The notes under the pieces are model-generated. The model did no database searches and had not been told where the DNA came from. It worked only from the letters and a program-made list of their open reading frames with translations. A program made the position numbers and the translations under genes. Shown here piece by piece: positions 1 through 9,521 of a stretch of 64,000 nucleotides of DNA (position 1 is its first letter; each line of letters begins with the position of its first letter). The DNA comes from Fischerella thermalis PCC 7521 (GTDB lineage Bacteria; Cyanobacteriota; Cyanobacteriia; Cyanobacteriales; Nostocaceae). The stretch is taken from NCBI RefSeq assembly GCF_000317225.1, contig NZ_AJLL01000012.1, forward strand, positions 1 to 64,000, in the 5' to 3' direction.

Positions 1-48
1 GTAATGCAGAAATTATAAGTAATTAGCCGAACTTGATATAAGACTAGA

Positions 49-2946
49 CTACGAATACGCCTCCATAGGCAGACAAGAACAAACAAAATTCCTGTCTCCA
101 AAAGCAGCATCAATACGCCCAACAGCAGGCCAGAATTTGTGTTCGCGTGTCCAAGGTGCAGGATAAGCAGCTTGTTCACGGGAGTAGGGATGATTCCATT
201 CTCCGATAATTAGACTTTCGGCAGTGTGGGGTGCATTTTTCAGGACATTATCTTGCACATCCGCCTTACCTGCTTCAATTTCGGCAACTTCTTGACGAAT
301 ACTAATCATCGCATCGCAGAATCTATCCAACTCCTCCTTAGACTCGCTTTCGGTGGGTTCCACCATGATTGTACCCGCCACAGGCCAAGAAACAGTAGGT
401 GCGTGGAAGCCATAGTCCATCAACCGCTTGGCGATATCATCAATTTCGATGTTGGCGGATTTTTTGAGCGATCGCAAATCTAAAATACACTCATGAGCAA
501 CATACCCATTTTTGCCTTGATACAAAATAGGATAGTGTGCTTCCAGCCTTTTAGCGATGTAGTTGGCATTGAGAATAGCCACTTTCGTAGCATCCGTCAA
601 ACCTGTTGCACCCATCATCGCAATGTACATCCAGGAAATTACCAAAATGGAAGCACTACCCCAAGGTGCAGCCGAAACAGCCCCTATCGATTTTGGATTG
701 TAGTCTGGCATCGCAATCACAGCGTGTCCAGGCAAGAATTCTACTAAATGGGCAGCTACACCAATTGGCCCCATACCAGGACCACCACCACCGTGGGGAA
801 TACAAAAGGTTTTGTGTAAGTTCAAGTGGCAAACATCCGCCCCAATATCTCCCGGACGACAAAGCCCCACCTGGGCATTCATATTTGCCCCATCCATATA
901 GACTTGTCCACCGTGGCTATGAACAACAGCACAAATTTCCTGAATTGCTTCCTCAAACACGCCGTGGGTAGAAGGATAAGTCACCATCAAAGCGGCGAGT
1001 TCATTGCTGTGCTTTTCTGCTTTTGCCTTGAGATCATCCAAGTCAATATTACCTTGAAGATCACAAGCCACAGCCACCACTTTCATCCCACACATCACCG
1101 CACTTGCTGGGTTAGTTCCGTGGGCAGATGTGGGGATTAAGCAAACATTGCGGTGTGTTTCCCCACGACTTTCATGATACTTGCGGATTACCAGCAACCC
1201 TGCATATTCACCTTGAGAACCAGCATTTGGTTGCAGAGAAATTCCCGCAAAGCCAGTAATCTCAGCTAACCATGCTTGCAACTGCTGGAAAAGAATTTGA
1301 TAACCCTGAGTTTGTGACTTGGGGGCAAAGGGATGAATTTTACCAAATTCTGCCCAAGTGACTGGAAGCATTTCTGAAGTTGCATTTAACTTCATCGTAC
1401 ATGACCCCAAAGGAATCATTGATGTAGTTAATGACAAGTCTTTGGTTTCCAACTTGTGCAGGTAACGCAGCAACTCGGTTTCTGAGTGATAACGGTTGAA
1501 GATGGGGTGGGTGAGGTATGAGCTTGTACGCTTAAGGGGGAGGTGGGGAGTGTGAGGGGTAGGGAGAGTAAACTCATCTCCCAGGGCGAAAATTTCTAAC
1601 AGGTTTTGCACATCTTCAATTGTGGTTGTTTCATCCAGCGAAACACCTACAGCAGTTTCATCAAAAATCCGCAGGTTAATTTTTTTTGCTTCACAACCAG
1701 CGAGAATTTCTTGTAAACTACGGGTTCCTAGTTCTACGCGAATGGTATCAAAGAAACTTTCAGAACTAATTTTATAACCCAGGTTTTTCAATCCTGCTGC
1801 CAAGGTTCCAGTCAAAGTGTGGATATTCTCGGCTATTTTTTTCAATCCTGCTGGGCCGTGATAAACAGCATACATACTTGCCATCACCGCCAGTAACACC
1901 TGTGCCGTACAAATATTACTAGTAGCTTTTTCTCGACGGATGTGTTGTTCGCGGGTTTGCAAAGTCAAACGTAATGCTGGTTTACCTTGGGCATCTTTGG
2001 ATACGCCCACAATCCGTCCTGGGACTTGCCGCTTATACTCTTGTTTGGTAGCAAAGTATGCTGCATGGGGGCCACCGTAACCCAGGGGAATACCGAAGCG
2101 CTGAGTACTACCAACAGCTATATCAGCACCAAATTCACCCGGAGGAGTCAATAGTGTCAGACTCAAAGGGTCTGCTGCTACCGTTACCAATGCTCCCACA
2201 GCATGGGCTTTTTCGACAAAAGCTCGGTAGTCGTAAATAGTGCCATCACTGGCGGGATATTGCAGAATTGCCCCAAAAATCGGTTCTGAGAAATCAAAAG
2301 ATTCATGGTCGCTGATGATAATCTTGATTCCCAAAGGCTTAGCCCGGGTCTGCAACACATAAATAGTTTGGGGATGGCAGTTTTGCGAGACAAAGAAGGC
2401 ATTTGCTTTATTTTTGCAAATCCCATAGCTCATACTCATTGCTTCGGCTGCGGCTGTTGCTTCATCTAGTAATGAAGCATTAGCAATTTCCAAACCCGTC
2501 AGATCGATAATCATAGTTTGGAAATTCAACAGTGCTTCTAGTCGCCCCTGGGCAATTTCTGGCTGATAAGGAGTGTAGGCAGTGTACCAACCAGGGTTTT
2601 CTAGAATATTACGCTGTATCACCGCCGGAGTGATAGTGTCGTAATATCCCATACCAATGAATGAGCGGAAAATTTGGTTTTTTAAAGCAATTTCTTTTAA
2701 CTTTGCCAGTGCTGCGTACTCACTAAGTGCTTCTGGTAAATTTAAAGCACGAGGTAGCCGGATGGACTGCGGTACTGTTTGGTTGATGAGATCATCTAGG
2801 GAAGAAACCCCCAGCACATCCAGCATTTGCTGTATGTCATCGGCATTAGGACCAATATGTCTTTGTTTAAAATCACTTAATTTTTCAGTGCTTTCGCCCA
2901 GAATTTGCTGATTACCTGACTGGGGACGAGGAGCAGATATTACCAC
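49..2946 (-). CDS. gcvP: Glycine dehydrogenase (decarboxylating), P protein
   Basis: P protein of the glycine cleavage system: PLP-dependent decarboxylation of glycine with transfer of aminomethyl to the lipoyl arm of GcvH. In cyanobacteria this handles photorespiratory glycine. The 965 aa length fits the single-chain (fused alpha/beta) form. The PLP lysine lies in the motif [16 protein letters not shown] (K712), followed by the glycine-rich stretch. The start is GTG; the family N-terminus ([12 protein letters not shown], about residue 26) lies just downstream. Third gene of gcvT-gcvH-gcvP, separated from gcvH by about 250 bp of tandem repeats. Odd: residues about 459-471 ([12 protein letters not shown]) are encoded by a CACTCCCC-type repeat at 1536-1569, which looks like an in-frame repeat insertion between the two halves. 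Identity is certain; the effect of the insert is not known. Confidence 0.98.
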   Translation of the reverse strand: MVISAPRPQSGNQQILGESTEKLSDFKQRHIGPNADDIQQMLDVLGVSSLDDLINQTVPQSIRLPRALNLPEALSEYAALAKLKEIALKNQIFRSFIGMGYYDTITPAVIQRNILENPGWYTAYTPYQPEIAQGRLEALLNFQTMIIDLTGLEIANASLLDEATAAAEAMSMSYGICKNKANAFFVSQNCHPQTIYVLQTRAKPLGIKIIISDHESFDFSEPIFGAILQYPASDGTIYDYRAFVEKAHAVGALVTVAADPLSLTLLTPPGEFGADIAVGSTQRFGIPLGYGGPHAAYFATKQEYKRQVPGRIVGVSKDAQGKPALRLTLQTREQHIRREKATSNICTAQVLLAVMASMYAVYHGPAGLKKIAENIHTLTGTLAAGLKNLGYKISSESFFDTIRVELGTRSLQEILAGCEAKKINLRIFDETAVGVSLDETTTIEDVQNLLEIFALGDEFTLPTPHTPHLPLKRTSSYLTHPIFNRYHSETELLRYLHKLETKDLSLTTSMIPLGSCTMKLNATSEMLPVTWAEFGKIHPFAPKSQTQGYQILFQQLQAWLAEITGFAGISLQPNAGSQGEYAGLLVIRKYHESRGETHRNVCLIPTSAHGTNPASAVMCGMKVVAVACDLQGNIDLDDLKAKAEKHSNELAALMVTYPSTHGVFEEAIQEICAVVHSHGGQVYMDGANMNAQVGLCRPGDIGADVCHLNLHKTFCIPHGGGGPGMGPIGVAAHLVEFLPGHAVIAMPDYNPKSIGAVSAAPWGSASILVISWMYIAMMGATGLTDATKVAILNANYIAKRLEAHYPILYQGKNGYVAHECILDLRSLKKSANIEIDDIAKRLMDYGFHAPTVSWPVAGTIMVEPTESESKEELDRFCDAMISIRQEVAEIEAGKADVQDNVLKNAPHTAESLIIGEWNHPYSREQAAYPAPWTREHKFWPAVGRIDAAFGDRNFVCSCLPMEAYS
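1536..1569. repeat. STRR-like repeat inside gcvP
   Basis: On the minus strand this stretch reads as C/T-rich units of the CACTCCC/CACACTCC type, the same units found in spacers of this window (3120-3189, 9427-9515, 38650-38720). Here it is translated in frame as a Pro/His/Thr/Leu-rich segment of GcvP at the junction between its N- and C-terminal halves, so it must be tolerated by the protein. Confidence 0.75.
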
Positions 2947-3060
2947 AAAGAGCTTCTCCAGACGTTACTATTTCATATTTTGCAATAAGTATGCTTGATG
3001 TGTTGGATCTAAAATATCAGTTCATCTAAGATTCATGAAATTTTCCCGGACAGCATGGGG

Positions 3061-3189
3061 GACACGGGAGACAAGGGAGACAAGGGGGACACGGGAGAAT
3101 ATCAATGAAAGAAATACCCCTCACACTCCTCACACTCCTCACACTCCCCATCTCCCCATCTCCCCATCTCCCCATCTCCCCATCTCCCC
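3061..3189. repeat. Cluster of three tandem short repeats (STRR)
   Basis: Spacer between gcvH and gcvP. It holds four copies of a 9-bp unit (GACAAGGGA or GACACGGGA, 3061-3096), about three copies of a 9-bp unit CACACTCCT (about 3120-3148) and five perfect copies of an 8-bp unit ATCTCCCC (3150-3189). Such short tandemly repeated repetitive sequences are common in Nostocales. They sit between two co-oriented operon genes, so transcripts reading from gcvH into gcvP must cross them. Confidence 0.9.
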
Positions 3190-3196
3190 ACTCCTT

Positions 3197-3583
3197 CTAC
3201 CCCTCCACTTCAGCACTATATTCCTGTGCTGTGAGTGCATCATCAATTTCACTAGGGTCATTCACCCGTACTTTAATAAACCATCCCTCACCGTAGGGAT
3301 CTTCTGCTATTTGTTCGGGAGATTCGATCATCTCCTCATTACGTTCTATAACAGTGCCAGTTACTGGTGAGTTTAAATCTTCAACAGCTTTTACGGATTC
3401 GATTGTGCCAATTTTTTCTCCCTTGGTAACAGCGTCACCAATCTCTGGCAATTCCAAAAATACAATATCTCCCAGTTGATCTACGGCAAAGGCGGTAATA
3501 CCAATTGTGGCTATTTCACCTTCTAGGCGGACATATTCATGAGTATCTAAGTATCTTAAATCCTGTGGATATTCCAAAGACAT
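3197..3583 (-). CDS. gcvH: Glycine cleavage system H protein
   Basis: Lipoyl carrier protein that shuttles the aminomethyl group from GcvP to GcvT and is reoxidised by the L protein (not in the window). The 128 aa length is normal for the family. The lipoylated lysine is K65 in the motif [12 protein letters not shown], and the C-terminal EGWFIKV segment is conserved. ATG start, with an AGGAAG-type ribosome binding site a few bases upstream (aaaaggaagtgat on the coding strand). It lies between gcvT (119 bp upstream) and gcvP (250 bp downstream), which supports a gcvT-gcvH-gcvP unit. Confidence 0.97.
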   Translation of the reverse strand: MSLEYPQDLRYLDTHEYVRLEGEIATIGITAFAVDQLGDIVFLELPEIGDAVTKGEKIGTIESVKAVEDLNSPVTGTVIERNEEMIESPEQIAEDPYGEGWFIKVRVNDPSEIDDALTAQEYSAEVEG

Positions 3584-3701
3584 ATCACTTCCTTTTCCAC
3601 ATGCAAAAATTTAACATGGTTAATGACTAATGGCTAATATAGCGGTTTTCTGTAGCAGAAAATACAGGTTTTTGTAGGTTCACACCGCTATGTACCTCTG
3701 T

Positions 3702-4844
3702 TTATTTTGTGATCCGAGTTTGAGAACGGTAAAAAGGTTTCTTAACCACTATCGCTGGGTATGTTTTACCACGAATTTCTATATCTAGCTGCTGACCAGT
3801 GTTTGCTAGCTGGGTGGGAACATATGCTAGGGCAATGGGATAACCAAGTGTCGGTGATAATGTACCACTAGTTACCTCCCCTACTATTACACCTGCTGAT
3901 AACACTTGGTAGCCATGACGGGCAATATTGCGTCCTTGCATTTGCAAACCGACTAGTCGGCGCTGCACTCCCGCAGCTTTTTGTCGTTCCAAGATAGGAC
4001 GCCCAATAAAATCTCCTTTGGTATCAAGATGCACTAACCAACCTAAACCTGCTTCTAAGGGCGTGGTGGTATCATCAATATCTTGTCCGTAAAGTGCCAT
4101 TGCTGCTTCTAGTCGCAGAGTGTCTCTAGCACCAAGTCCACAGGGAATGACGCCAGCCTCAACAAGACTACGCCATAATTTTACCCCTTCTTCTGGGCCC
4201 AGCATCACCTCAAATCCATCTTCGCCTGTGTAGCCTGTGCGAGCAAGGAAGGCGGGTTTACCCAAAATCGATGCTTCTAAGTGTCCGAAGGCTTTCACTG
4301 ATGATAAGTCTGCTTCCACAAAAGGCTGAAGCAACTCAACAGCTTTTGGCCCTTGGACAGCAACTAAAATTTTTTCTTTGGAAAGGTCTTGAAAATTGAT
4401 TTCTTGAGTGTCAAGCTGTTGCAACAGCCATGTTTTATCTTTACTGGTAGTCGCAGCATTGACTATCATTACTCCCTGCTGTTCGCCGTCAGAGTTTTCC
4501 CCTTGATAGTAGAATATAATGTCATCAATGATACCAGCGTTTGGATTTAGCAAGACGGTGTATTGAGCTTGACCTGGTTGCAGACGACTTAAGTCTGATG
4601 GAACCAGGTACTGAAGTTGTGCAATAAGGTTTTTCCCTGTGAGGGTAAATTTGCCCATGTGGGAAATATCGAATATCCCGGCAGCATTTCTTACTGCTTG
4701 GTGTTCTGTGGTAATGCCGCTAAATTGTACAGGCATTTCCCAACCACCAAAGCTAGTGAGTCGCGCTTTGAGTTCTTGGGCAAGGAAATATAGAGGTGTT
4801 TGATATAGGGGAAGGGTGTTTTCTTCTGGTTTAGCCACGGGCAA
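3702..4844 (-). CDS. gcvT: Glycine cleavage system T protein (aminomethyltransferase)
   Basis: Transfers the methylene group from aminomethyl-GcvH to tetrahydrofolate, releasing ammonia. The 380 aa protein shows the GCV_T N-terminal folate-binding domain ([12 protein letters not shown], then FDISHMGKF near residues 58-66), the conserved [11 protein letters not shown] segment near residue 208, [18 protein letters not shown], and the C-terminal beta-barrel with [10 protein letters not shown]. Start is uncertain: TTG at 4844 gives [10 protein letters not shown], while GTG at 4838 would remove two residues. First gene of the gcv set. I saw no glycine riboswitch consensus in the 340-bp upstream spacer. 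Confidence 0.97.
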   Translation of the reverse strand: MPVAKPEENTLPLYQTPLYFLAQELKARLTSFGGWEMPVQFSGITTEHQAVRNAAGIFDISHMGKFTLTGKNLIAQLQYLVPSDLSRLQPGQAQYTVLLNPNAGIIDDIIFYYQGENSDGEQQGVMIVNAATTSKDKTWLLQQLDTQEINFQDLSKEKILVAVQGPKAVELLQPFVEADLSSVKAFGHLEASILGKPAFLARTGYTGEDGFEVMLGPEEGVKLWRSLVEAGVIPCGLGARDTLRLEAAMALYGQDIDDTTTPLEAGLGWLVHLDTKGDFIGRPILERQKAAGVQRRLVGLQMQGRNIARHGYQVLSAGVIVGEVTSGTLSPTLGYPIALAYVPTQLANTGQQLDIEIRGKTYPAIVVKKPFYRSQTRITK

Positions 4845-5185
4845 TTTTTTCTGAGGTCAACATCTTATATACTACGGAATTGATTCAGGTAAGGGCTGCG
4901 ATCGCTGGCATTATTTAAACCACAAATACACAAAGGACACTAAAAGCGATCGCATTTTTTCCATAGCAAAAACCTGCCTGCGATTCAAATCCTAGTCTCA
5001 TAACTCAAGTCTGCTTCAGCAGACTGTTTAATTTATTTGAGTATCTAAATCCCAAACCGTCTTGAAAAGCTTTGATCACCGGAAGCCGCAAAGCGTCTAC
5101 AAACTTTTCGCAAAATCCAAAATGGTATTAACCATGATGTTTAATAATTAATTGTGTAAGTGTTGAGATTTATTAAGTTAAAGTT
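4845..5185. other. Divergent spacer gcvT / pentapeptide gene
   Basis: A 341-bp intergenic stretch between divergently transcribed genes. It contains a perfect 8-bp inverted repeat with a 2-nt loop (5008-5025), two HIP1-type octamers, and at about 5079-5101 a copy of a small dispersed element recognisable by the core GCAAAGCGTCTACA that recurs at 34491-34521 and 52645-52678. No coding sequence or recognised riboswitch was seen. Confidence 0.6.
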
Positions 5186-5680
5186 ATGAAGTCTTGGCGA
5201 GTATTTGCAGTCCTTATCTTAGCTATGGTGGTGCTGTTGTTTCCCCTGTCAGCAGAAGCAGCAAAATCTTCCAGCAGCCGTTTTGCAGGCTATAAACAAA
5301 TGAGTAATGCAGATTTTTCTGGACAAACCTTAATCCGTGAAGAGTTTACTAAGGTGAAACTGGATAAAGCTAATTTTAGTAATGCTGATTTACGTGGTGC
5401 TGTTTTTAACAATGCGTATTTAGAAAAAGCAAATTTACATGGTGCAGATTTTACCAATGGTATCGCTTATTTAGTTGATTTTCGGGATGCTGATTTAAGT
5501 GATGCAATTTTTACAGACACCATGTTGCTCTATTCTACTTTTGATAATGTTGAGATCACAGGTACTGATTTCACCAACGCAGTTTTAGACGGGCCAGAAT
5601 TGAAAAAACTCTGTGCTAGGGCAAATGGTGTAAATTCTAAAACTGGCGTATCTACTAGAGAATCTTTAGAATGTAGTTAA
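5186..5680 (+). CDS. Lumenal/periplasmic pentapeptide-repeat protein
   Basis: 164 aa exported protein. Residues 1-26 form a signal peptide (basic MKSWR, hydrophobic core, AEAA cleavage box). Residues about 41-135 are pentapeptide repeats of A(D/N)LXX type (ANFSN ADLRG AVFNN AYLEK ANLHG ADFTN), expected to form a right-handed quadrilateral beta-helix. The C-terminus has two cysteines in LKKLCARANG and SLECS, a pattern seen in thylakoid-lumen pentapeptide proteins of cyanobacteria and plants; biochemical function is unknown. Single gene, followed immediately by a long stem-loop. Confidence 0.85.
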   Translation: MKSWRVFAVLILAMVVLLFPLSAEAAKSSSSRFAGYKQMSNADFSGQTLIREEFTKVKLDKANFSNADLRGAVFNNAYLEKANLHGADFTNGIAYLVDFRDADLSDAIFTDTMLLYSTFDNVEITGTDFTNAVLDGPELKKLCARANGVNSKTGVSTRESLECS

Positions 5681-5745
5681 TATTTGTTGGTTAGTAGCTG
5701 GTTGTTGTTACAAAAATCAACAACCAACCGCTAACAAATAATTCT
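5681..5745 (+). terminator. Long stem-loop after pentapeptide gene
   Basis: Begins at the base after the stop codon. The arms TATTTGTTGG..TTAG..GGTTGTTG (5681-5707) and CAACAACC..GCTAACAAATA (5718-5740) are complementary over most of their length, followed by ATTCTTTG. It is built of the GTTGTTG/CAACAAC repeat units common in this genome. It is likely to act as a terminator between this gene and the opposing tRNA. Confidence 0.55.
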
Positions 5746-5753
5746 TTGCCAAA

Positions 5754-5827
5754 CGAGCGTGGAGGGATTCGAACCCCCGACCTACAGAACCGGAATCTGA
5801 CGCTCTAATCCACTGAGCTACACGCCC
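5754..5827 (-). tRNA. tRNA-Arg (anticodon CCG)
   Basis: A 74-nt cloverleaf on the minus strand. Acceptor GGGCGTG pairs with CACGCTC (one G-U), D arm is GCTC/GAGC, anticodon arm TCAGA/TCTGT carries a T-T mismatch at its base, anticodon loop is TTCCGGT giving CCG (5791-5793), T arm is GGGGG-TTCGAAT-CCCTC. It decodes CGG (Arg). The CCA end is not encoded; the discriminator base is G. Confidence 0.95.
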
Positions 5828-6351
5828 TTGCACTACTGACAAATGCAGTCGCCATATGAAAGTTATAGCATAAAAAAGCTAGATTTATAGCTTTTTTTGG
5901 CGTTACTGAATCAAAATATGAATCAAGCGTTACAAATATCACAGGAGTAAGGGGGATATTGAGTGAGACTAGTATGCACGAAACGGAGCTATTGTGGCAA
6001 TCATCAATGAGAAATTAAGTATGCGATTTTGTCAGATACAGAAAATAAAGTAAAAGGGTTGTCTATTGGTGCTGTCGATTACATTACTAAACCCTTGCAG
6101 TAAGAGGAAGTAATTGCCAGAGTCCAAATTCATTATTGCGCTTCGTCAATCTGCTGTCTGTTTCCGTTTACCCTTTTATCTTTGCTCTATCTTCATAGAT
6201 ATAATTTGTAATAATTAGATTAATATCAAACTCAACTAATTACTGGATAATATCCTTCTGTTCCCTCTCAAGTTAGAAGAGGATTAGAGAAAAAACTACT
6301 ATCAGTAATCAGTGGGGTTTAATTTAGTAGCCTGTTAATAGCTGTTTACCT
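5828..6351. other. Spacer with decayed gene remnant
   Basis: A 524-bp stretch without an intact gene between the tRNA and the following hypothetical gene. The only recognisable content is the response-regulator remnant listed at 6023-6165; the rest is AT-rich with no clear motif. Confidence 0.5.
6023..6165 (+). pseudogene. Remnant of a response-regulator (REC) domain
   Basis: Reading from 6023, 26 codons give AILSDTENKVKGLSIGAVDYITKPLQ, then a TAA at 6101, then EEVIARVQIH in the same frame, followed by a probable frameshift. This matches the C-terminal half of a REC domain: the conserved GA.DYI.KP block with its lysine, then EE(V/L)IARV. The phospho-acceptor half, start codon and downstream output domain are not recognisable. 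It most likely derives from a hybrid kinase or stand-alone regulator. Confidence 0.75.
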
Positions 6352-6951
6352 ATGAAACCAGATGAGATTGAAGCAGTATTGCAAACAGCCTTTAATCGCT
6401 GTGAAATAGCTAACTGCCCTCTCACTGATATGCAAAAACAGATATTGCTGCAAGTAGTCGAGCAAATTCAAGGAAACTCTCATCTAGAAGTGTCACCTGA
6501 AACTAACCCATTAGAGGAATTGACACCGCAAGAGTTACAAGCTTTTTTAGGTTACATTAAAGCCCAGGAAGAGCAAAACCTCTCATGGAAAGCGCAGCTA
6601 CTAAATGACTGGCTACGTGAAAATGACTCCGGAGAAGTACAATTTATCCGCGATCGCTACGGGTTACAATGGCTCAACCGCATTCAGCCGTATCATTTTA
6701 ATCAGTATTCTGAAGATACATTAATCCTGAAAGTGGGCGATCGCATAGAAGTCTGCAATGCACTATGGGAATGGGTACAAGATGATGGCCCCTGTCCACG
6801 GGAATGGTTTACTTGCATAGTCATTCAAATTGATGAAGTTCAAAATGGCAACGAATCTTGTACTAATTGCGTTGTTCGCTTTAATAACGGCGCTGAGTAT
6901 GAAATTCAAGGTATTTACGAGTGGAATCGTTATAACTGGCGCTGGATATGA
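6352..6951 (+). CDS. Conserved-looking hypothetical protein, 199 aa
   Basis: Not recognised. Soluble, acidic, tryptophan-rich at the C-terminus (YEWNRYNWRWI). Residues 1-90 are predicted helical (EELTPQELQAFLGYIKAQEEQ), while residues about 120-199 look like a compact beta domain (LKVGDRIEVCNALWEW, then FTCIVIQIDEV and CVVRFNNGAEYEI). HIP1 octamers inside the frame and consistent codon use support a real gene. ATG start; no signal peptide or membrane segment. No functional neighbour: the next gene, trmFO, starts 387 bp downstream after a stem-loop. Confidence 0.75.
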   Translation: MKPDEIEAVLQTAFNRCEIANCPLTDMQKQILLQVVEQIQGNSHLEVSPETNPLEELTPQELQAFLGYIKAQEEQNLSWKAQLLNDWLRENDSGEVQFIRDRYGLQWLNRIQPYHFNQYSEDTLILKVGDRIEVCNALWEWVQDDGPCPREWFTCIVIQIDEVQNGNESCTNCVVRFNNGAEYEIQGIYEWNRYNWRWI

Positions 6952-7073
6952 GGGATGGAGATGAGGAGATGGGGAGTGTGGGGAGTGTGAGGAATAACCA
7001 ACTACTAATGTACAGACGCGATTCATCGCATCTCTAACTACCAACAAATGACAATTAACTAATAAATGAAAGA

Positions 7074-7099
7074 CCCCGGTAGTTAGCTGTCTACCGGGG
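7074..7099 (+). other. GC-rich stem-loop upstream of trmFO
   Basis: A perfect 9-bp stem (CCCCGGTAG / CTACCGGGG) with an 8-nt loop, in an otherwise AT-rich 387-bp spacer. It is followed by AGGAGGTTTT rather than a run of T, so it is not a classic terminator. A 39-codon ORF (7134-7253, ATG after AAAGGACGGCAT) follows; its coding status is doubtful because its end runs into GGTAATG repeats. It could be an attenuator or the 3' end of the upstream message. Confidence 0.5.
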
Positions 7100-7338
7100 G
7101 AGGAGGTTTTCGCAATTCGCTAAAGGACGGCATATGATTACTAAATTTACTCATCCTTTGCGTGAAAAGTTGCCAAAATGGCAATTATTTAGCTCATGTT
7201 TGCTTAAGCACTTATGCTATCCGCTTTTATCGGTAATGGGTAATTGGGCATAATAAATAATTAACAGCAATTAAAATTGACGTTGGCGCTACATTAGATA
7301 AATTAAGAACTATAAAAAGTTTTACTAAAACCCAAAGT

Positions 7339-8661
7339 ATGGAAAAGCAACCGATCACAGTTATAGGAGGTGGACTCGCTGGAACAGAAGCAGCCTGGCA
7401 AATTGCTCAGGCGGGAGTACCAGTAATTCTCTATGAAATGCGCCCCCAACGCTTCAGTCCTGCCCATCACACGGAACACTTAGCGGAATTAGTGTGTAGC
7501 AATTCCTTTGGGGCAATGGCAAGCGATCGCGCTACTGGTTTGTTACACGAAGAACTGCGGCAATTAAAATCGATTGTCATTGGCAAAGCTGATGAACACC
7601 AAGTTCCTGCCGGAGGAGCGCTAGCAGTTGATCGGGGACAATTTAGCCAAGATTTGACACAAACCCTCTCTCAACATCCCTTAATTGAATTGCGTCGGGA
7701 GGAAGTACGTGCTATCCCTGAAGGTATTGTGGTTTTAGCAACAGGTCCTTTAACCAGTCCCGACTTAGCCGAAGATTTACGCCGCTTTACCGGGATGGAA
7801 TATCTCAGCTTTTTTGATGCTGCTAGTCCAATTGTTGTCGGGGAAACAATCAACCATGACATAGCTTTTCTTGCTTCCCGCTACGACAAAGGTGAAGCCG
7901 CCTATCTCAACTGTCCCATGAACAAAGAGCAATATCTACAGTTTTGGCAAGAACTATGTAACGCCGAACAAACTGAATTAAAGGATTTTGAGCGAGAAAC
8001 AGCGAAATTTTTTGAAGCTTGTCTGCCGATAGAGGAACTGGCACGCCGAGGGGAAGATACAATGCGCTACGGGCCTTTAAAGCCAGTAGGATTGTCAGAT
8101 AGTCGTACAGGTGAAAGATCCTATGCTGTAGTGCAGTTACGACAAGAAGACAAAGCCGGGCAACTTTGGAACATGGTAGGATTCCAAACTAACTTGCGCT
8201 GGAGTGAACAAAAGCGCATCTTCCGAATGATTCCCGGCTTAGAAAATGCTGAGTTTGTGCGGCTGGGGGTGATGCACCGTAACACCTTTATTAATGCTCC
8301 CCAGCTGATGCTATCCACCTTACAATTCAAAAATCGTCCCACATTATTGGGCGCTGGGCAGTTAATTGGCACTGAAGGCTACACAGCCGCCGCCGCCGAT
8401 GGATGGTTAGCCGGGACAAACGCCGCACGCATCGCTTTAGGGAAAGAACCGTTAACTGTACCACCGACAACAATGATGGGGGCGCTGTTTGAATTTATCA
8501 GTTCAGCTTCACCCAAGCATTTTCAACCCATGCCACCCAATTTTGGCATTTTACCAGAGTTAGGAGAGAAAATCAAAAATAAACAAGAGCGCTACGGACG
8601 TTATCGCGATCGCGCTTTGTCTGACCTCAAAAGGTTTATTGTTGATATGCTTAGTTGTTAG
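7339..8661 (+). CDS. trmFO: Methylenetetrahydrofolate--tRNA-(uracil-54-C5)-methyltransferase TrmFO
   Basis: Folate- and FAD-dependent enzyme that makes ribothymidine (m5U54) in the T loop of tRNAs. At 440 aa it is full length. The N-terminal dinucleotide motif [19 protein letters not shown] (residues 8-26) binds [12 protein letters not shown] (about residue 51) and [12 protein letters not shown] are family signatures, and [20 protein letters not shown] closes the FAD site. It belongs to the GidA/TrmFO flavoprotein group; the length and CSNSF motif separate it from MnmG. ATG start. Monocistronic, convergent with the next small gene. Confidence 0.96.
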   Translation: MEKQPITVIGGGLAGTEAAWQIAQAGVPVILYEMRPQRFSPAHHTEHLAELVCSNSFGAMASDRATGLLHEELRQLKSIVIGKADEHQVPAGGALAVDRGQFSQDLTQTLSQHPLIELRREEVRAIPEGIVVLATGPLTSPDLAEDLRRFTGMEYLSFFDAASPIVVGETINHDIAFLASRYDKGEAAYLNCPMNKEQYLQFWQELCNAEQTELKDFERETAKFFEACLPIEELARRGEDTMRYGPLKPVGLSDSRTGERSYAVVQLRQEDKAGQLWNMVGFQTNLRWSEQKRIFRMIPGLENAEFVRLGVMHRNTFINAPQLMLSTLQFKNRPTLLGAGQLIGTEGYTAAAADGWLAGTNAARIALGKEPLTVPPTTMMGALFEFISSASPKHFQPMPPNFGILPELGEKIKNKQERYGRYRDRALSDLKRFIVDMLSC

Positions 8662-8708
8662 TTGTTTGTTGTTTGTGGTTGGGAACAATCAACCACCAAC
8701 CACCAACA

Positions 8709-9029
8709 CTAATTACCCGATCTTTTTTGGTCTTGAATTGATTCCTCTTTGGTAATGGCTAACCCATGTATGCCAATGGCTGCGATCGTAGCGCCAATAA
8801 ATCCCCAAGTGCCATTAGTAAAGGCATTCATGCGATGCACCATACTCCGATGATAGGCTAATTGTAATTGTCTATCATCTGCTCTTCTTTGCCTTGCTAG
8901 TTGTTCAACATACCTTTCGGTTCTTTCCATTGTTGCAAAATCAGCATTGTACGCATAGATCGATGTTGCTACTACCATCAAGCCTGGAAAAACCAGAGCA
9001 ATCAAAAGAATGGCTCTGCCTATACTCAT
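8709..9029 (-). CDS. Small membrane protein, 106 aa
   Basis: Not recognised as a named family. Two hydrophobic segments: residues about 5-26 (AILLIALVFPGLMVVATSIY) and about 73-92 (GTWGFIGATIAAIGIHGLAI), joined by a charged helical linker rich in Arg/Gln. ATG start with AGGTTTC-like sequence upstream. Codon use resembles neighbouring genes. It converges with trmFO across a 47-bp spacer made of GTTGTTTG/CAACCACC repeats. Confidence 0.7.
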   Translation of the reverse strand: MSIGRAILLIALVFPGLMVVATSIYAYNADFATMERTERYVEQLARQRRADDRQLQLAYHRSMVHRMNAFTNGTWGFIGATIAAIGIHGLAITKEESIQDQKRSGN

Positions 9030-9426
9030 AGAAACCTCGTATTAACTTTAAAATCCTCTGACTTGAAAATGGATCTAGGGGTTTAAGGGTGTAGGGGTGT
9101 AGGAAAAGTCATATTTTCATGCAAAGGTTGTGGAATTTTCCCGTGATTGACTATGTTGAAGATGGGGAAGAAATACGAAATGAGAACTAGAACTACCAAT
9201 AAAGCTAACTGATGAAGGCTGGGTGTGAGGTACAGAGGTAGATTTGGTAGCTTACCCCTGTCCTGATACACCCAGTCAAAGTAGTTGTGTTTATTTGCGT
9301 CTAGTTACTTATCTTTAAATTAATGCTGGCACAACTGAAATTTTGCTTCAGTGTCTAGCGAACAAATTTCATTGACGAATATTTATTTGGTTGTTGGTTG
9401 TTGGTTGTTAGTAGTTAGTGGTTATT

Positions 9427-9515
9427 CCTCCACTCTCCACACTCCTCATACTCCTTACACTCCTCATACTCCTCACACTCCCCACACTCCCCACACTCCC
9501 CACACTCCACCTCCC
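9427..9515. repeat. CACTCC-type tandem repeat tract
   Basis: About 90 bp of imperfect tandem units of the ACTCCTCAT / ACACTCCCC type, directly preceded at about 9388-9420 by GTTGTTG / TTAGTGG units. Both unit families recur across the window. The short ORFs covering it in various frames are repeat artefacts. Confidence 0.85.
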
Positions 9516-9521
9516 AGTACT

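Noticed and set aside
606-1140. Plus-strand ORFs of 100-120 codons opposite gcvP, and similar frames opposite clpC, PBP and trmFO
   Set aside because: They are antisense shadows of conserved genes and have no protein-like features.
3035-3370. ORF rich in [11 protein letters not shown] repeats
   Set aside because: It is a translation of the STRR tract and runs antisense into gcvH.
4845-5185. Possible glycine riboswitch upstream of gcvT
   Set aside because: I searched both strands by eye for the conserved GGAGA and C/G-rich core of the aptamer and did not find it.
9083-9271. 62-codon minus-strand ORF with a hydrophobic segment
   Set aside because: GTG start without ribosome binding site; its C-terminal codons (PTPLHP) come from TGTAGGGG repeat DNA. 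A small membrane protein is possible but unsupported.
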